Source: Pseudomonas jessenii | GTDB lineage: Bacteria; Pseudomonadota; Gammaproteobacteria; Pseudomonadales; Pseudomonadaceae | Assembly (NCBI RefSeq): GCF_002236115.1 | Contig: NZ_NIWT01000005.1 | Span: 62,001 to 126,000, forward strand | Length of the DNA: 64,000 bases | Direction of reading: 5' to 3' | In this document: one piece after another, positions 16,492 through 24,514 of the stretch | How positions within the stretch are numbered: the first letter of the stretch is position 1 | Layout: the number at the start of each line of letters is the position of its first letter | Program-made: the position numbers and the translations under genes | The notes under the pieces: generated by a model | Told to the model about the DNA's origin: nothing | The model's input: only the letters and a program-made list of their open reading frames with translations | Databases searched by the model: none

Positions 16492-17775
16492 TCAGACGGC
16501 AATCCCTTTGCGGCACTGCAATTGTGCGGTTCGCACTCGGGAGAAGGCGCGCGCCAGGCGCAGGAGCATTTCATCGATGTTGGCGTTGCTGACGTTTAGC
16601 GCAGGGGTAAAGCGCAGGCAGTCGGGTTGCGGGGCATTGAGCAGCAAGCCTTCGTACAGCGCGGCCTTGACCACCGCGTCAGCGGAGTCGTCCGACAGCG
16701 TCAGCCCCCACAGCAGCCCTTGTCCGCGCAACTCGCCGAGACCGTAACGATGGGCCAAACGCCCTAACCCTTCACGCAGGTGTTGACCGGCCTCTGCGAC
16801 GTGCTTGAGGAAAGCCTTGTCCTGCACGGTATCGAGCACCGAAAGCCCCGCCGCGGTCATCAACGCATTACCGTGATGAGTACCCGCCAACTCGCCAATG
16901 TCGAAACAGCAAGCCTTGCCCCGCGCCAGCAGCGCGGCCAATGGCACGCCGCCTCCCAAGCCTTTGCCGAGCACGACGATATCCGCCGTGACGCCGCAGG
17001 ACTGTTCCGCGAGCAAGGTGCCACAACGGCCGATGCCGGTTTGCACTTCGTCGAAGATCAGCAAAATGCCGAGTTCACGGCACAGGCGTTCAACGCCCTT
17101 GAGATAGTGCACGGTGGCCGGGACCACGCCGGCTTCGCTCTGGATCGGCTCAAGCATGATCGCTACGGTCCGTTCATCCACGGCCGCATGCAACGCTGGC
17201 AGGTCATTGAACGGAACACGACTGAAGCCTGGCAATTGCGGCTCGAACCGGTTGGCCAATGTCGAACTGTCCGACGCCGAAATCGTCGCCAGGCTCCGGC
17301 CGTGGCAACCGTTGTTGGCCACAATGATTCGCGACGCACCGCCGCGATGCCGTTGACCCCATTTACGCGCCAGTTTGATCGCCGCCTCGCAGGCTTCGCT
17401 GCCGGTATTGAGCAGGTAGGCCTGGTCACTGCCGGTGCTGGCACACAAATGTTCGGCGAGGCTGAGCATGCTGCGGTTATGCAGACCAAAACCTGGGTTG
17501 ATCAGCGACTGAGCCTGGGCTGTGATTGCATTGACCAGTACCGAAGGGCTATGACCGAGGCTGTTGGCCCCGCCGCCCTGGGAAAAATCCAGGTACGCAC
17601 GATCATCGCTGTCCCACAACCATGAACCCTGGCCACGCACAAACACCTGTTTTGGCCGCTCGACACTGGGCATCAAGTACTCGCTGGAAAGGTTAACGCC
17701 TTGGGATGGCAGGGAGGCGTCCATGACCAGATCATCAAGACTGGGAGGACTGCGGCGCAGACTGAACAGATTCAT
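16492..17775 (-). CDS. Class III aminotransferase (acetylornithine/4-aminobutyrate type)
   Basis: 427 residues, PLP fold type I. Landmarks: substrate/PLP segment LLNTGSEACEAAIKLARKWG, IFDEVQTGIGR with the cofactor-binding Asp, and the Schiff-base lysine in LGKGLGGGVPLAALLA. It resembles acetylornithine aminotransferase paralogues. Its substrate is not known. A gene annotated as an aminotransferase (pqqI) belongs to the extended pqq cluster of P. fluorescens B16 as I recall, followed by a regulator as here. It is divergent from the LysR gene. The leader has an unusual A/T-rich hairpin over the ribosome-binding site. Confidence 0.85.
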   Translation of the reverse strand: MNLFSLRRSPPSLDDLVMDASLPSQGVNLSSEYLMPSVERPKQVFVRGQGSWLWDSDDRAYLDFSQGGGANSLGHSPSVLVNAITAQAQSLINPGFGLHNRSMLSLAEHLCASTGSDQAYLLNTGSEACEAAIKLARKWGQRHRGGASRIIVANNGCHGRSLATISASDSSTLANRFEPQLPGFSRVPFNDLPALHAAVDERTVAIMLEPIQSEAGVVPATVHYLKGVERLCRELGILLIFDEVQTGIGRCGTLLAEQSCGVTADIVVLGKGLGGGVPLAALLARGKACCFDIGELAGTHHGNALMTAAGLSVLDTVQDKAFLKHVAEAGQHLREGLGRLAHRYGLGELRGQGLLWGLTLSDDSADAVVKAALYEGLLLNAPQPDCLRFTPALNVSNANIDEMLLRLARAFSRVRTAQLQCRKGIAV

Positions 17776-17932
17776 CTAAAAAAAAACCTTTTTGAGGTTT
17801 TTTGCCTTACCTATGTAAATACCATCGAAGCAAAGGGTATTCATCGCGCTCTGTGGCCCTGTAAGCCCTGTGAATGCGGTTAGACTAGGCTCAGGCGAGG
17901 CGTTCAGCCATTTCGATTTCCCAGCATTTTCG

Positions 17933-17947
17933 ATAAGTAATACTTAT
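17933..17947 (+). promoter_or_regulatory. LysR-type box overlapping its own start codon
   Basis: ATAAGT-AAT-ACTTAT, a perfect inverted repeat of the T-N11-A LTTR type, ends on the first two bases of the LysR gene ATG. Binding here would repress its own synthesis and could also affect the divergent aminotransferase. Confidence 0.45.
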
Positions 17948-18875
17948 GGATTTCAAGCAACTGCGTTATTTCGTCGCGGTCTATGAAGAAGGCCACGTGG
18001 GCCGGGCCGCCGAGCGCCTGTCCATCTCCCAGCCGGCGCTGTCCCAGCAAATCCGCCACCTCGAGCAAAACCTCGATGTGAGCCTGTTCGAGCGCAGTAG
18101 CAAACGCCTGTTGCCGACTCTCGCGGCCCACACGCTGTACAACCATGCCCTGCCTTTGCTCGATGGCCTGCAACGGGCACGGGAAGCGCTCGGCAACTTC
18201 AAGGGTCAGGCGCTGCGCACCCTGGCCATCGGTGTATTGCAAACCGTGCACACCAGCCTCGTTCCGCAGATGCTCGAGCGGGTGCGCAAGGCGCAGCCGC
18301 ATCTGGTGGTGCAGATCTACGAACTGACCGGCCTGGAAATCGAGCGGCGACTGCTCAACGGTTCTCTGGATATCGGCATCAGCTACCTGCCACCCCGCCA
18401 GCCTGGCTTGCATGGCGTGATGCTGTACGAAGACGAACTGACCCTGGTCATCCCGGCGGAGCATCCGCTGCGTGAATTCAAGAAGGTGTCCATGAGTCAG
18501 GCTGCCGAACTGCCGATGTTGCTGCTGGGCGAAGAGTTTCAGATCAGGCAGATCTGGCAGGCACAGCTGACAAGCCTCGGACGTCGCCCACAGGTGCAAG
18601 CCGAATTGAACAACATGGCCGGCATCCTCGACAGCCTGCCCCACACGCGCCTGGCGACGGTACTGCCCGGTCGTTCGCAAAAGACCCATGGCAACCACGA
18701 ACTGCTGTGGAAACCCCTGAGCGAACCGCGAGTGCCGCTGAAAGTCGGTTTAGTGTGTCGGGATGTGCAACGGCAGCAGGCCTCGCTGGCATTGCTGCGG
18801 ACATTGCTGGAAGAAGTGATAAATGGCCCGGACGGGCGCTTGAACAGCGCGCAGGCTCTGGATGGGCCAAGCTGA
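17946..18875 (+). CDS. LysR family transcriptional regulator
   Basis: 309 residues with an N-terminal winged HTH (MDFKQLRYFVAVYEEGHVGRA... QPALSQQIRHLEQ, residues 1-60) and a periplasmic-binding-protein-like effector domain (90-295). The start codon is set by the conserved N-terminus; the ribosome-binding site is poor. It is divergent from the class III aminotransferase, its likely target by the usual LysR arrangement. A terminator hairpin follows. Confidence 0.88.
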   Translation: MDFKQLRYFVAVYEEGHVGRAAERLSISQPALSQQIRHLEQNLDVSLFERSSKRLLPTLAAHTLYNHALPLLDGLQRAREALGNFKGQALRTLAIGVLQTVHTSLVPQMLERVRKAQPHLVVQIYELTGLEIERRLLNGSLDIGISYLPPRQPGLHGVMLYEDELTLVIPAEHPLREFKKVSMSQAAELPMLLLGEEFQIRQIWQAQLTSLGRRPQVQAELNNMAGILDSLPHTRLATVLPGRSQKTHGNHELLWKPLSEPRVPLKVGLVCRDVQRQQASLALLRTLLEEVINGPDGRLNSAQALDGPS

Positions 18876-18896
18876 AAACTTTTCTTCAGGCAAAAG

Positions 18897-18920
18897 AAAA
18901 CCCCGCCGAAGCGGGGCTTT
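18897..18920 (+). terminator. Rho-independent terminator after the LysR gene
   Basis: AAAA-CCCCGC-CGAA-GCGGGG-CTTT; 6-bp GC stem with tetraloop, 21 bases beyond the stop codon. Confidence 0.8.
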
Positions 18921-19065
18921 GCAGACTGTTTCCCTGACATCCATTTCACTCCGCCGTCCTGGCAGAATCCTACGTGTCCCTGTTGTTGCTTTGCGCTTCC
19001 TGCGCTACGTCCATGAGAAGTAGATTAGCTCTGGATCCAATTTGCATCTATGGGAGAACAGCAGC

Positions 19066-19095
19066 ACGTTATGTAAGAGAATGCTTACATAACGT
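19066..19095. repeat. 12-bp perfect inverted repeat of unknown function
   Basis: ACGTTATGTAAG-agaatg-CTTACATAACGT, seven bases beyond the stop of the acyl-CoA dehydrogenase on the minus strand. It is AT-rich with no T-tract, so it is more like an operator than an intrinsic terminator. Confidence 0.6.
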
Positions 19096-19102
19096 TACTT
19101 CA

Positions 19103-20881
19103 TCAGAATTGTCCCGCATCCAGCAGGAACAACGATTCGCTGCCGGCCTTCACCGACGCGCTCAACGAGTGAATGCGCGGCAGCAGGCGGGCAAAATAGA
19201 AGCGCGCCGTGCCCAGTTTGCTGGCGTAGAAATCGTCTTGCGCTTCCTTGCCGAATGCCGCCTTGGCCATCAGGGCCCACATGTAGGCGTAGGCCACGTA
19301 GCCGAACACCTGCAGATACTCGACCGACGCCGCGCCGATTTCGTTCGGATTGCTCTTCGCCCGGTCCAGCAACCACGCGGTCAGTTCATCGAGGGAGGTC
19401 ACGGCGTCGTTCAGCGGCTTGGTGAACTCCGCGAGATCCGCGCTGGCGGTCGCTGTGAAGTGGCGAATCTCGTCGGCGAACAGGTTGTAGAACGCCCCGC
19501 CGCTGCCGACGATCTTGCGCCCGACCAGGTCCAGCGCCTGGATGCCGTTGGTGCCTTCGTAGATCTGGGTGATGCGCACGTCACGCACCAGTTGCTCCTG
19601 GCCCCACTCACGGATGTAACCGTGGCCGCCGAAGATCTGCTGGCCGTGTACGGTGGTTTCCAGGCCGAGGTCGGTCAGGAACGCCTTGGCCACCGGGGTC
19701 AGCAACGCCACCAGGTCTTCCGCGCGCTTGCGGGTGGCGGCGTCTTCGCTGAACTTGGCGGTGTCCAGTTGCATCGCCACGTAGGTGGAGAACGCACGGC
19801 CCCCTTCGTTCGAGGCTTTCATGGTCAGCAGCATGCGCCGCACGTCCGGGTGGACGATGATCGGGTCAGCCACTTTGTCCTTGTTCTGCGCGCCGGTCGG
19901 CGAACGGCTTTGCAGACGGTCGCGGGCGTATTCCACGGCGTTCTGGTACGAGCGCTCGCCCGTGGCCAGGCCCTGGATACCGACGCCCAGACGCTCGTAG
20001 TTCATCATGGTGAACATCGCCGCCAGGCCCTTGTTCGGCTCGCCGACCAGGTAACCCACGGCTTCATCGAAGTTCATCACGCAGGTAGCGGACGCCTGGA
20101 TGCCCATCTTGTGTTCGATCGAACCGCAGTTGGCTGGGTTACGTGCGCCCAGGCTGCCATCGGCATTGACCATGAACTTCGGCACCAGGAACAGCGAAAT
20201 GCCTTTCGGCCCCGCCGGTGCATCCGGCAGCTTGGCCAGCACCAGGTGGATGATGTTTTCGGTCAGGTCGTGTTCGCCACCGGTGATGAAGATCTTGGTG
20301 CCGCTGACCTTGTAGGAACCGTCAGCCTGAGGCTCGGCCTTGGTGCGGATGATCCCCAGGTCGGTACCGGCGTGCGGCTCGGTCAGGCACATGGAACCGG
20401 CCCAGATGCCGGCGTACATGTTCGGCAGGTACGCGGCTTTCAGTTCTTCGCTGGCGTGGGCGTTGATCGACAGGCAAGCACCGGCGGTCAGCATCGGGTA
20501 CAGGCCGAACGACAGGCTGGCGGAGTTGACCATTTCCTCGACCTGGGCCGAAACGGCTTTGGGCATGCCCATGCCGCCATAGGACGGATCACCACCGACA
20601 CCGACCCAGCCGCCTTCAGCGTAGGTCTGATAGGCCTGTGGGAAACCTGCCGGCGTGGTGACGGCACCGTCCGCCCAATGGCAACCTTCTTCGTCAGCGG
20701 CACGGCTCAGCGGTGCGATGCTTTTGCTGGTGACTTTGCCGGCTTCTTCCAGGATGGCTTCGACGGTTTCTGCATCGACGGTTTCGGCCAGTGCAGGCAG
20801 TTCGGCCCAGAGTTTGGCGACCTCGAAAACTTCATTGAGGACGAAGCGCATATCGCGCAGGGGCGCTTTGTAGTCAGCCAT
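19103..20881 (-). CDS. Acyl-CoA dehydrogenase, ~600-aa family (copy A)
   Basis: 592 residues with the N-terminal motif YKAPLRDMRFVLNEVFE shared by the three copies here, substrate/FAD segment MCLTEPHAGTDLG, and the catalytic-base segment IYEGTNGIQALDLVGRK. A C-terminal extra domain (about 460-590) marks the long FadE/DmdC-like class. It performs the first alpha,beta-dehydrogenation of an acyl-CoA in beta-oxidation, passing electrons to ETF. By position it matches one of P. aeruginosa PA0506-PA0508. Chain-length preference cannot be read from sequence. Confidence 0.92.
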   Translation of the reverse strand: MADYKAPLRDMRFVLNEVFEVAKLWAELPALAETVDAETVEAILEEAGKVTSKSIAPLSRAADEEGCHWADGAVTTPAGFPQAYQTYAEGGWVGVGGDPSYGGMGMPKAVSAQVEEMVNSASLSFGLYPMLTAGACLSINAHASEELKAAYLPNMYAGIWAGSMCLTEPHAGTDLGIIRTKAEPQADGSYKVSGTKIFITGGEHDLTENIIHLVLAKLPDAPAGPKGISLFLVPKFMVNADGSLGARNPANCGSIEHKMGIQASATCVMNFDEAVGYLVGEPNKGLAAMFTMMNYERLGVGIQGLATGERSYQNAVEYARDRLQSRSPTGAQNKDKVADPIIVHPDVRRMLLTMKASNEGGRAFSTYVAMQLDTAKFSEDAATRKRAEDLVALLTPVAKAFLTDLGLETTVHGQQIFGGHGYIREWGQEQLVRDVRITQIYEGTNGIQALDLVGRKIVGSGGAFYNLFADEIRHFTATASADLAEFTKPLNDAVTSLDELTAWLLDRAKSNPNEIGAASVEYLQVFGYVAYAYMWALMAKAAFGKEAQDDFYASKLGTARFYFARLLPRIHSLSASVKAGSESLFLLDAGQF

Positions 20882-21035
20882 GGCAAACCTCGCAAGATCT
20901 ATACAGGTGATTCACAGGAAGAGTGTTTTCGTTGGGTCGGAGTGTACCTCAACAACTTTTGCGACACATAGGGTCAACTCATGACCGTTTTGTTATTTTT
21001 AGTCATTACCGTAGGCGGGAGTGAACGGATAAAAC

Positions 21036-21136
21036 TGTAGGAGCGAGCTCGCTCGCGAAAAACCCCAAGGCGCCACTGGGCATCTGGTTTTACGCGTTAT
21101 CGTTCACGACCATCGCGAGCAAGCTCGCTCCTACAG
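21036..21136. repeat. REPIN, long class
   Basis: GTAGGAGCGAGCTCGCTCGCG paired about 100 bases later with an inverted copy; it carries the same internal 'cgcgttatcgttcacgacc' segment as the REPIN at 1591. It lies between acyl-CoA dehydrogenase copies A and B. Confidence 0.85.
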
Positions 21137-21144
21137 GGTAGGTG

Positions 21145-22941
21145 TCAGAGCGCAAATAGCTCCGCAGGCAGTTGCATCAGGCAATCGCTACCTGCTTCGA
21201 CGGCTGCCCGATGAGCGGCAGTGCGCGGCAACAGACGCTTGAAGTAAAACTCGTTGGTCGCCAGTTTGCCCCGGCAGAAATCGCCATCGCCGCTGCCCGC
21301 ATCGAGCTGCGCCTGAGCCACCAGCGCCATGCGCAACCACAGGTAGCCGAGGATGATGTAACCGCTGTACATCAGGTAATCCACCGACGCAGCACCGACT
21401 TCGTCCGGGTTTTTCATCGCCGCCATACCGACCCTGGTGGTCAATTCACCCCACTGCTGGTTCAGTTGATTGAGCTGCGCCACATACCCGGCCAGTTGTG
21501 GATGTTCGGCGTTCGCCGCGCAGAACTTGTGGACGATTTTGGTGAAGCCACGCAGCAGTTTGCCCTGGCTGCCGAGTACCTTGCGCCCGAGCAGGTCCAG
21601 CGCCTGAATGCCGTTGGTGCCCTCATAGATCGGCGCGATCCGGCAGTCGCGTACCAGTTGCTCCATTCCCCATTCACGAATGAACCCGTGACCGCCAAAC
21701 ACTTGCATGCCGTGGTTGGTCACCTCCAGCCCGGTGTCGGTCATGAAGGCTTTGCAGATTGGCGTGAGGAACGCCAGCAAGTCTTCGGCATCCCGGCGCG
21801 CCGTTTCGTCCGGGCTCAGGTGTGCAACGTCGAGCAACTGTGCGGTGAAGTAGGTCAGCGCGCGGTTGCCCTCGTTGAAGGCTTTCATGGTCAGCAACAT
21901 CCGCCGCACATCGGGGTGCACGATGATCGGGTCGGCGGCCTTTTCCGGCGCTTTCGGGCCGGTCAGCGAGCGCATCTGCAAACGGTCGTTGGCGTATTTG
22001 ATCGCGCCCTGGAAGCTCGCCTCCCCCAGACACAGCCCTTGCATGCCGGTGCCCAGTCGCGCGTGGTTCATCATGGTGAACATGCAGTTGAGGCCCTTGT
22101 TCGGCTCGCCGATCAGGAAGCCCTTGGCCTCGTCGAAGTTCAGCACGCAGGTGGCCGAGGCCTTGATGCCCATTTTGTGTTCGATCGAGCCGCAGGACAC
22201 GCCGTTGCGCTCGCCCGCTTCCCCCGTCGCATCGGGCAGGTACTTGGGCACGATGAACAGTGAAATGCCCTTGGTTCCGGCCGGTGCGTCCGGCAATTTG
22301 GCCAGTACCAGGTGAATGATGTTGGCGCTCATGTCGTGCTCGCCGGCGGAGATGAAGATCTTGCTGCCGGAGATCGCATAGCTGCCATCGGCCGCAGGCA
22401 CGGCGCGGGTCTTGATGATGCCCAGGTCGGTGCCGCAATGGGCTTCGGTCAGGCACATGGTGCCGGTCCATTGGCCAGCGGTGAGCTTCTTCAAATAGGT
22501 CTGCTTTTGCGCCTCGGTTCCATGGGCGTGGATCGCCGACATCGCACCGTGGGTCAGTCCGGGGTACATGCCCCATGAGGTGTTGCTGGAAGCCACCATC
22601 TCGCTGATCACCAGACCCAGAGAGATCGGCAACCCTTGACCGCCGTAAACCGGATCCGCCGCCAAGCCATGCCAGCCGCCCTCGACATATTGGGCGAATG
22701 CCTGCTTGAAGCCTGCGGGCGTCGTGACCACGCCATTGTCGAAATGGCAGCCTTCTTCATCGCCACTGCGGTTCAGCGGCGACAGTACGTTTTCGCAGAA
22801 CTTCGCCCCTTCTTCGAGGATCGCATTGACCATGTCCGGGCTGGCATCGGTGGCCCCCAGCGCGGCGTAGTTACTGTGAAAGTCGAAGACGTGGTCGATC
22901 AGAAAGCGCATGTCGCGCAAGGGAGCTTTGTACTCGGGCAT
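21145..22941 (-). CDS. Acyl-CoA dehydrogenase, ~600-aa family (copy B)
   Basis: 598 residues, paralogue of copies A and C (MPEYKAPLRDMRFLIDHVFDF N-terminus, MCLTEAHCGTDLG, IYEGTNGIQALDLLGRKVLG). An upstream ATG at 22947 is possible, but the GGAGA element immediately abuts it and is better placed (6 bases) for 22941. An ETF-linked flavoprotein of fatty-acid oxidation. It has a separate transcription unit, with the diguanylate cyclase gene 86 bases upstream. No PsrA-like site was seen before it. Confidence 0.92.
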   Translation of the reverse strand: MPEYKAPLRDMRFLIDHVFDFHSNYAALGATDASPDMVNAILEEGAKFCENVLSPLNRSGDEEGCHFDNGVVTTPAGFKQAFAQYVEGGWHGLAADPVYGGQGLPISLGLVISEMVASSNTSWGMYPGLTHGAMSAIHAHGTEAQKQTYLKKLTAGQWTGTMCLTEAHCGTDLGIIKTRAVPAADGSYAISGSKIFISAGEHDMSANIIHLVLAKLPDAPAGTKGISLFIVPKYLPDATGEAGERNGVSCGSIEHKMGIKASATCVLNFDEAKGFLIGEPNKGLNCMFTMMNHARLGTGMQGLCLGEASFQGAIKYANDRLQMRSLTGPKAPEKAADPIIVHPDVRRMLLTMKAFNEGNRALTYFTAQLLDVAHLSPDETARRDAEDLLAFLTPICKAFMTDTGLEVTNHGMQVFGGHGFIREWGMEQLVRDCRIAPIYEGTNGIQALDLLGRKVLGSQGKLLRGFTKIVHKFCAANAEHPQLAGYVAQLNQLNQQWGELTTRVGMAAMKNPDEVGAASVDYLMYSGYIILGYLWLRMALVAQAQLDAGSGDGDFCRGKLATNEFYFKRLLPRTAAHRAAVEAGSDCLMQLPAELFAL

Positions 22942-23026
22942 GGTCATTCTCCGTCGGCAGATTTCTCCAACCTACTGCTGCCGACCACGCCTCACAATCA
23001 CTTTGCGCTCGCTGAATGCGCCATCA

Positions 23027-24319
23027 TCACTCAACCGTAGCGGCGTCCATGCGCACGGCGCCACGGCGGTTCTGCCCGAACGCCATCACGCAGTTGCGCC
23101 CGGCGCCCTTGGCGCTGTAGAGCGCCTGGTCAGCGGACTTGAGCACCTCTTCGGGGGTGCGTTGTTCGATCCGTTCGGCAACGCCGATACTGACCGTCAC
23201 CGACACACTCGACGCACCGGAACCGGCACGCCGCTGGCGCCCCTGACTATCGTCCTGCGGGCGGTTTTCCTGATTGCGCAGCTGAATGTTGTAAGTGGCG
23301 ATGGACTCGCGGATGACTTCCAGGTGCGGCATGCACTCTTCGAGGGTCTTGCCTGCAAACACCAGGGCAAATTCCTCGCCGCCATAGCGATACGCCTTAC
23401 CGCCACCGCCGATTTTCGACAGCTTGCTGGCCACCAGTCGCAGCACCTGGTCGCCGACGTCGTGGCCGTGGGTGTCGTTGAATTTCTTGAAGTGGTCGAC
23501 GTCGCTCATGGCCAACACGTAGTTGCGCCCCAACCGTTGCATGCGTTCATTCAACGCGCGACGGCCCGGCAGCCCGGTCAGTTCGTCGCGGAACGCCATT
23601 TGATAGGCCTCGTGGGCAACGGCGGCTGCGATCATCAGCATCACCTGGCTGCACATGATGTTCAGCGTGAACGGCAGGATGAAGGTTTTCGGCAACATCC
23701 AGAACAACCCGAGCAGCCCCACCCATTGCGCGGCATGCAGCGGTCGCGGGTTGCGCCAGTATTGCCAGGCCAGCAACAGGAACGCAGCGATGAACACCGG
23801 ATAGGACAACTGGATCAGGCTCATCCAGGCGCCATGCAAGGCAGGCCAGCGAATCTCCGACAGCCAGATCAGCAGCGCGTGTGGATAACTTTGCTCAAGC
23901 CCCAGCGCCACGCTGCCGACCGCCAACAAGACCGCGAAACGCGCCACCATGTCCTGGAACAGATGGGTGCGTTCCTGCCACGCCGCGAACACGCCAAACA
24001 GCAGAGGCAGCAGCAGGCAACACAAATGAAAGACTACCGCGGCGTCGTCACGCACCTTGCCGTTGTCGCGGTAATAGTCGGTCTGGGTGTCGAGCAGGAA
24101 GTAGGCGATGTACACCGTGACCATCAGAAACAGTTCACGCTGGCGTCGGTACACCGCGCAATAGGCGCCACCGAGCAACAACACCAGGGTGGGCAGCACG
24201 TTGAACAGCGACGTGAAGAAGACGTTCAGATCCTTGATGTAAGCAGCCGCAAGCCCCGCCACCAACAGCAGCAATGACGGCAGGAAATGACTGAAACGTA
24301 CAGCAGATGAGCGCGGCAA
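23027..24319 (-). CDS. Membrane diguanylate cyclase (GGDEF)
   Basis: 430 residues: about seven hydrophobic helices in residues 10-235, then a GGDEF domain (240-410) with DELTGLPGRRAL, DVDHFKKFNDTHGHDVGD and the intact active site GGEEF at 313-317. The RxxD inhibitory I-site expected about 5 residues before it is absent (sequence GGGK). It should make c-di-GMP in response to an unknown membrane signal and lack product inhibition. TTG start at 24319 with GGAG 8 bases upstream. It lies between two acyl-CoA dehydrogenase genes on the same strand. Confidence 0.9.
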   Translation of the reverse strand: MPRSSAVRFSHFLPSLLLLVAGLAAAYIKDLNVFFTSLFNVLPTLVLLLGGAYCAVYRRQRELFLMVTVYIAYFLLDTQTDYYRDNGKVRDDAAVVFHLCCLLLPLLFGVFAAWQERTHLFQDMVARFAVLLAVGSVALGLEQSYPHALLIWLSEIRWPALHGAWMSLIQLSYPVFIAAFLLLAWQYWRNPRPLHAAQWVGLLGLFWMLPKTFILPFTLNIMCSQVMLMIAAAVAHEAYQMAFRDELTGLPGRRALNERMQRLGRNYVLAMSDVDHFKKFNDTHGHDVGDQVLRLVASKLSKIGGGGKAYRYGGEEFALVFAGKTLEECMPHLEVIRESIATYNIQLRNQENRPQDDSQGRQRRAGSGASSVSVTVSIGVAERIEQRTPEEVLKSADQALYSAKGAGRNCVMAFGQNRRGAVRMDAATVE

Positions 24320-24460
24320 GGGTAAAGCTCCGACCCGTCAAATCAATAGATGGCAATGTGCCAACCACTGTAACGGCAGGACGCCCGAGTTACTGAGTGA
24401 ATTACTGAGGTATTTTTCAAAGGGCGTTGCAAACATTTTCCACCGCCAACCTTTAAAGCA

Positions 24461-24496
24461 AAAAAGCCGCTGTTCCCGAAGGAGCAGCGGCTTTTT
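24461..24496. terminator. Bidirectional-type rho-independent terminator after acyl-CoA dehydrogenase copy C
   Basis: AAAAAGCCGCTG-tTCC-CGAA-GGaG-CAGCGGCTTTTT; long GC stem with A-run before and T-run after, 18 bases beyond the stop at 24515. Confidence 0.88.
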
Positions 24497-24514
24497 CAAG
24501 CACTTCGCTAAGGC

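Noticed and set aside
18974..20971. 665-codon open frame antisense to acyl-CoA dehydrogenase copy A
   Set aside because: Shadow ORF; similar long antisense frames occur opposite the other two copies (24587-26344, 21172-22263).
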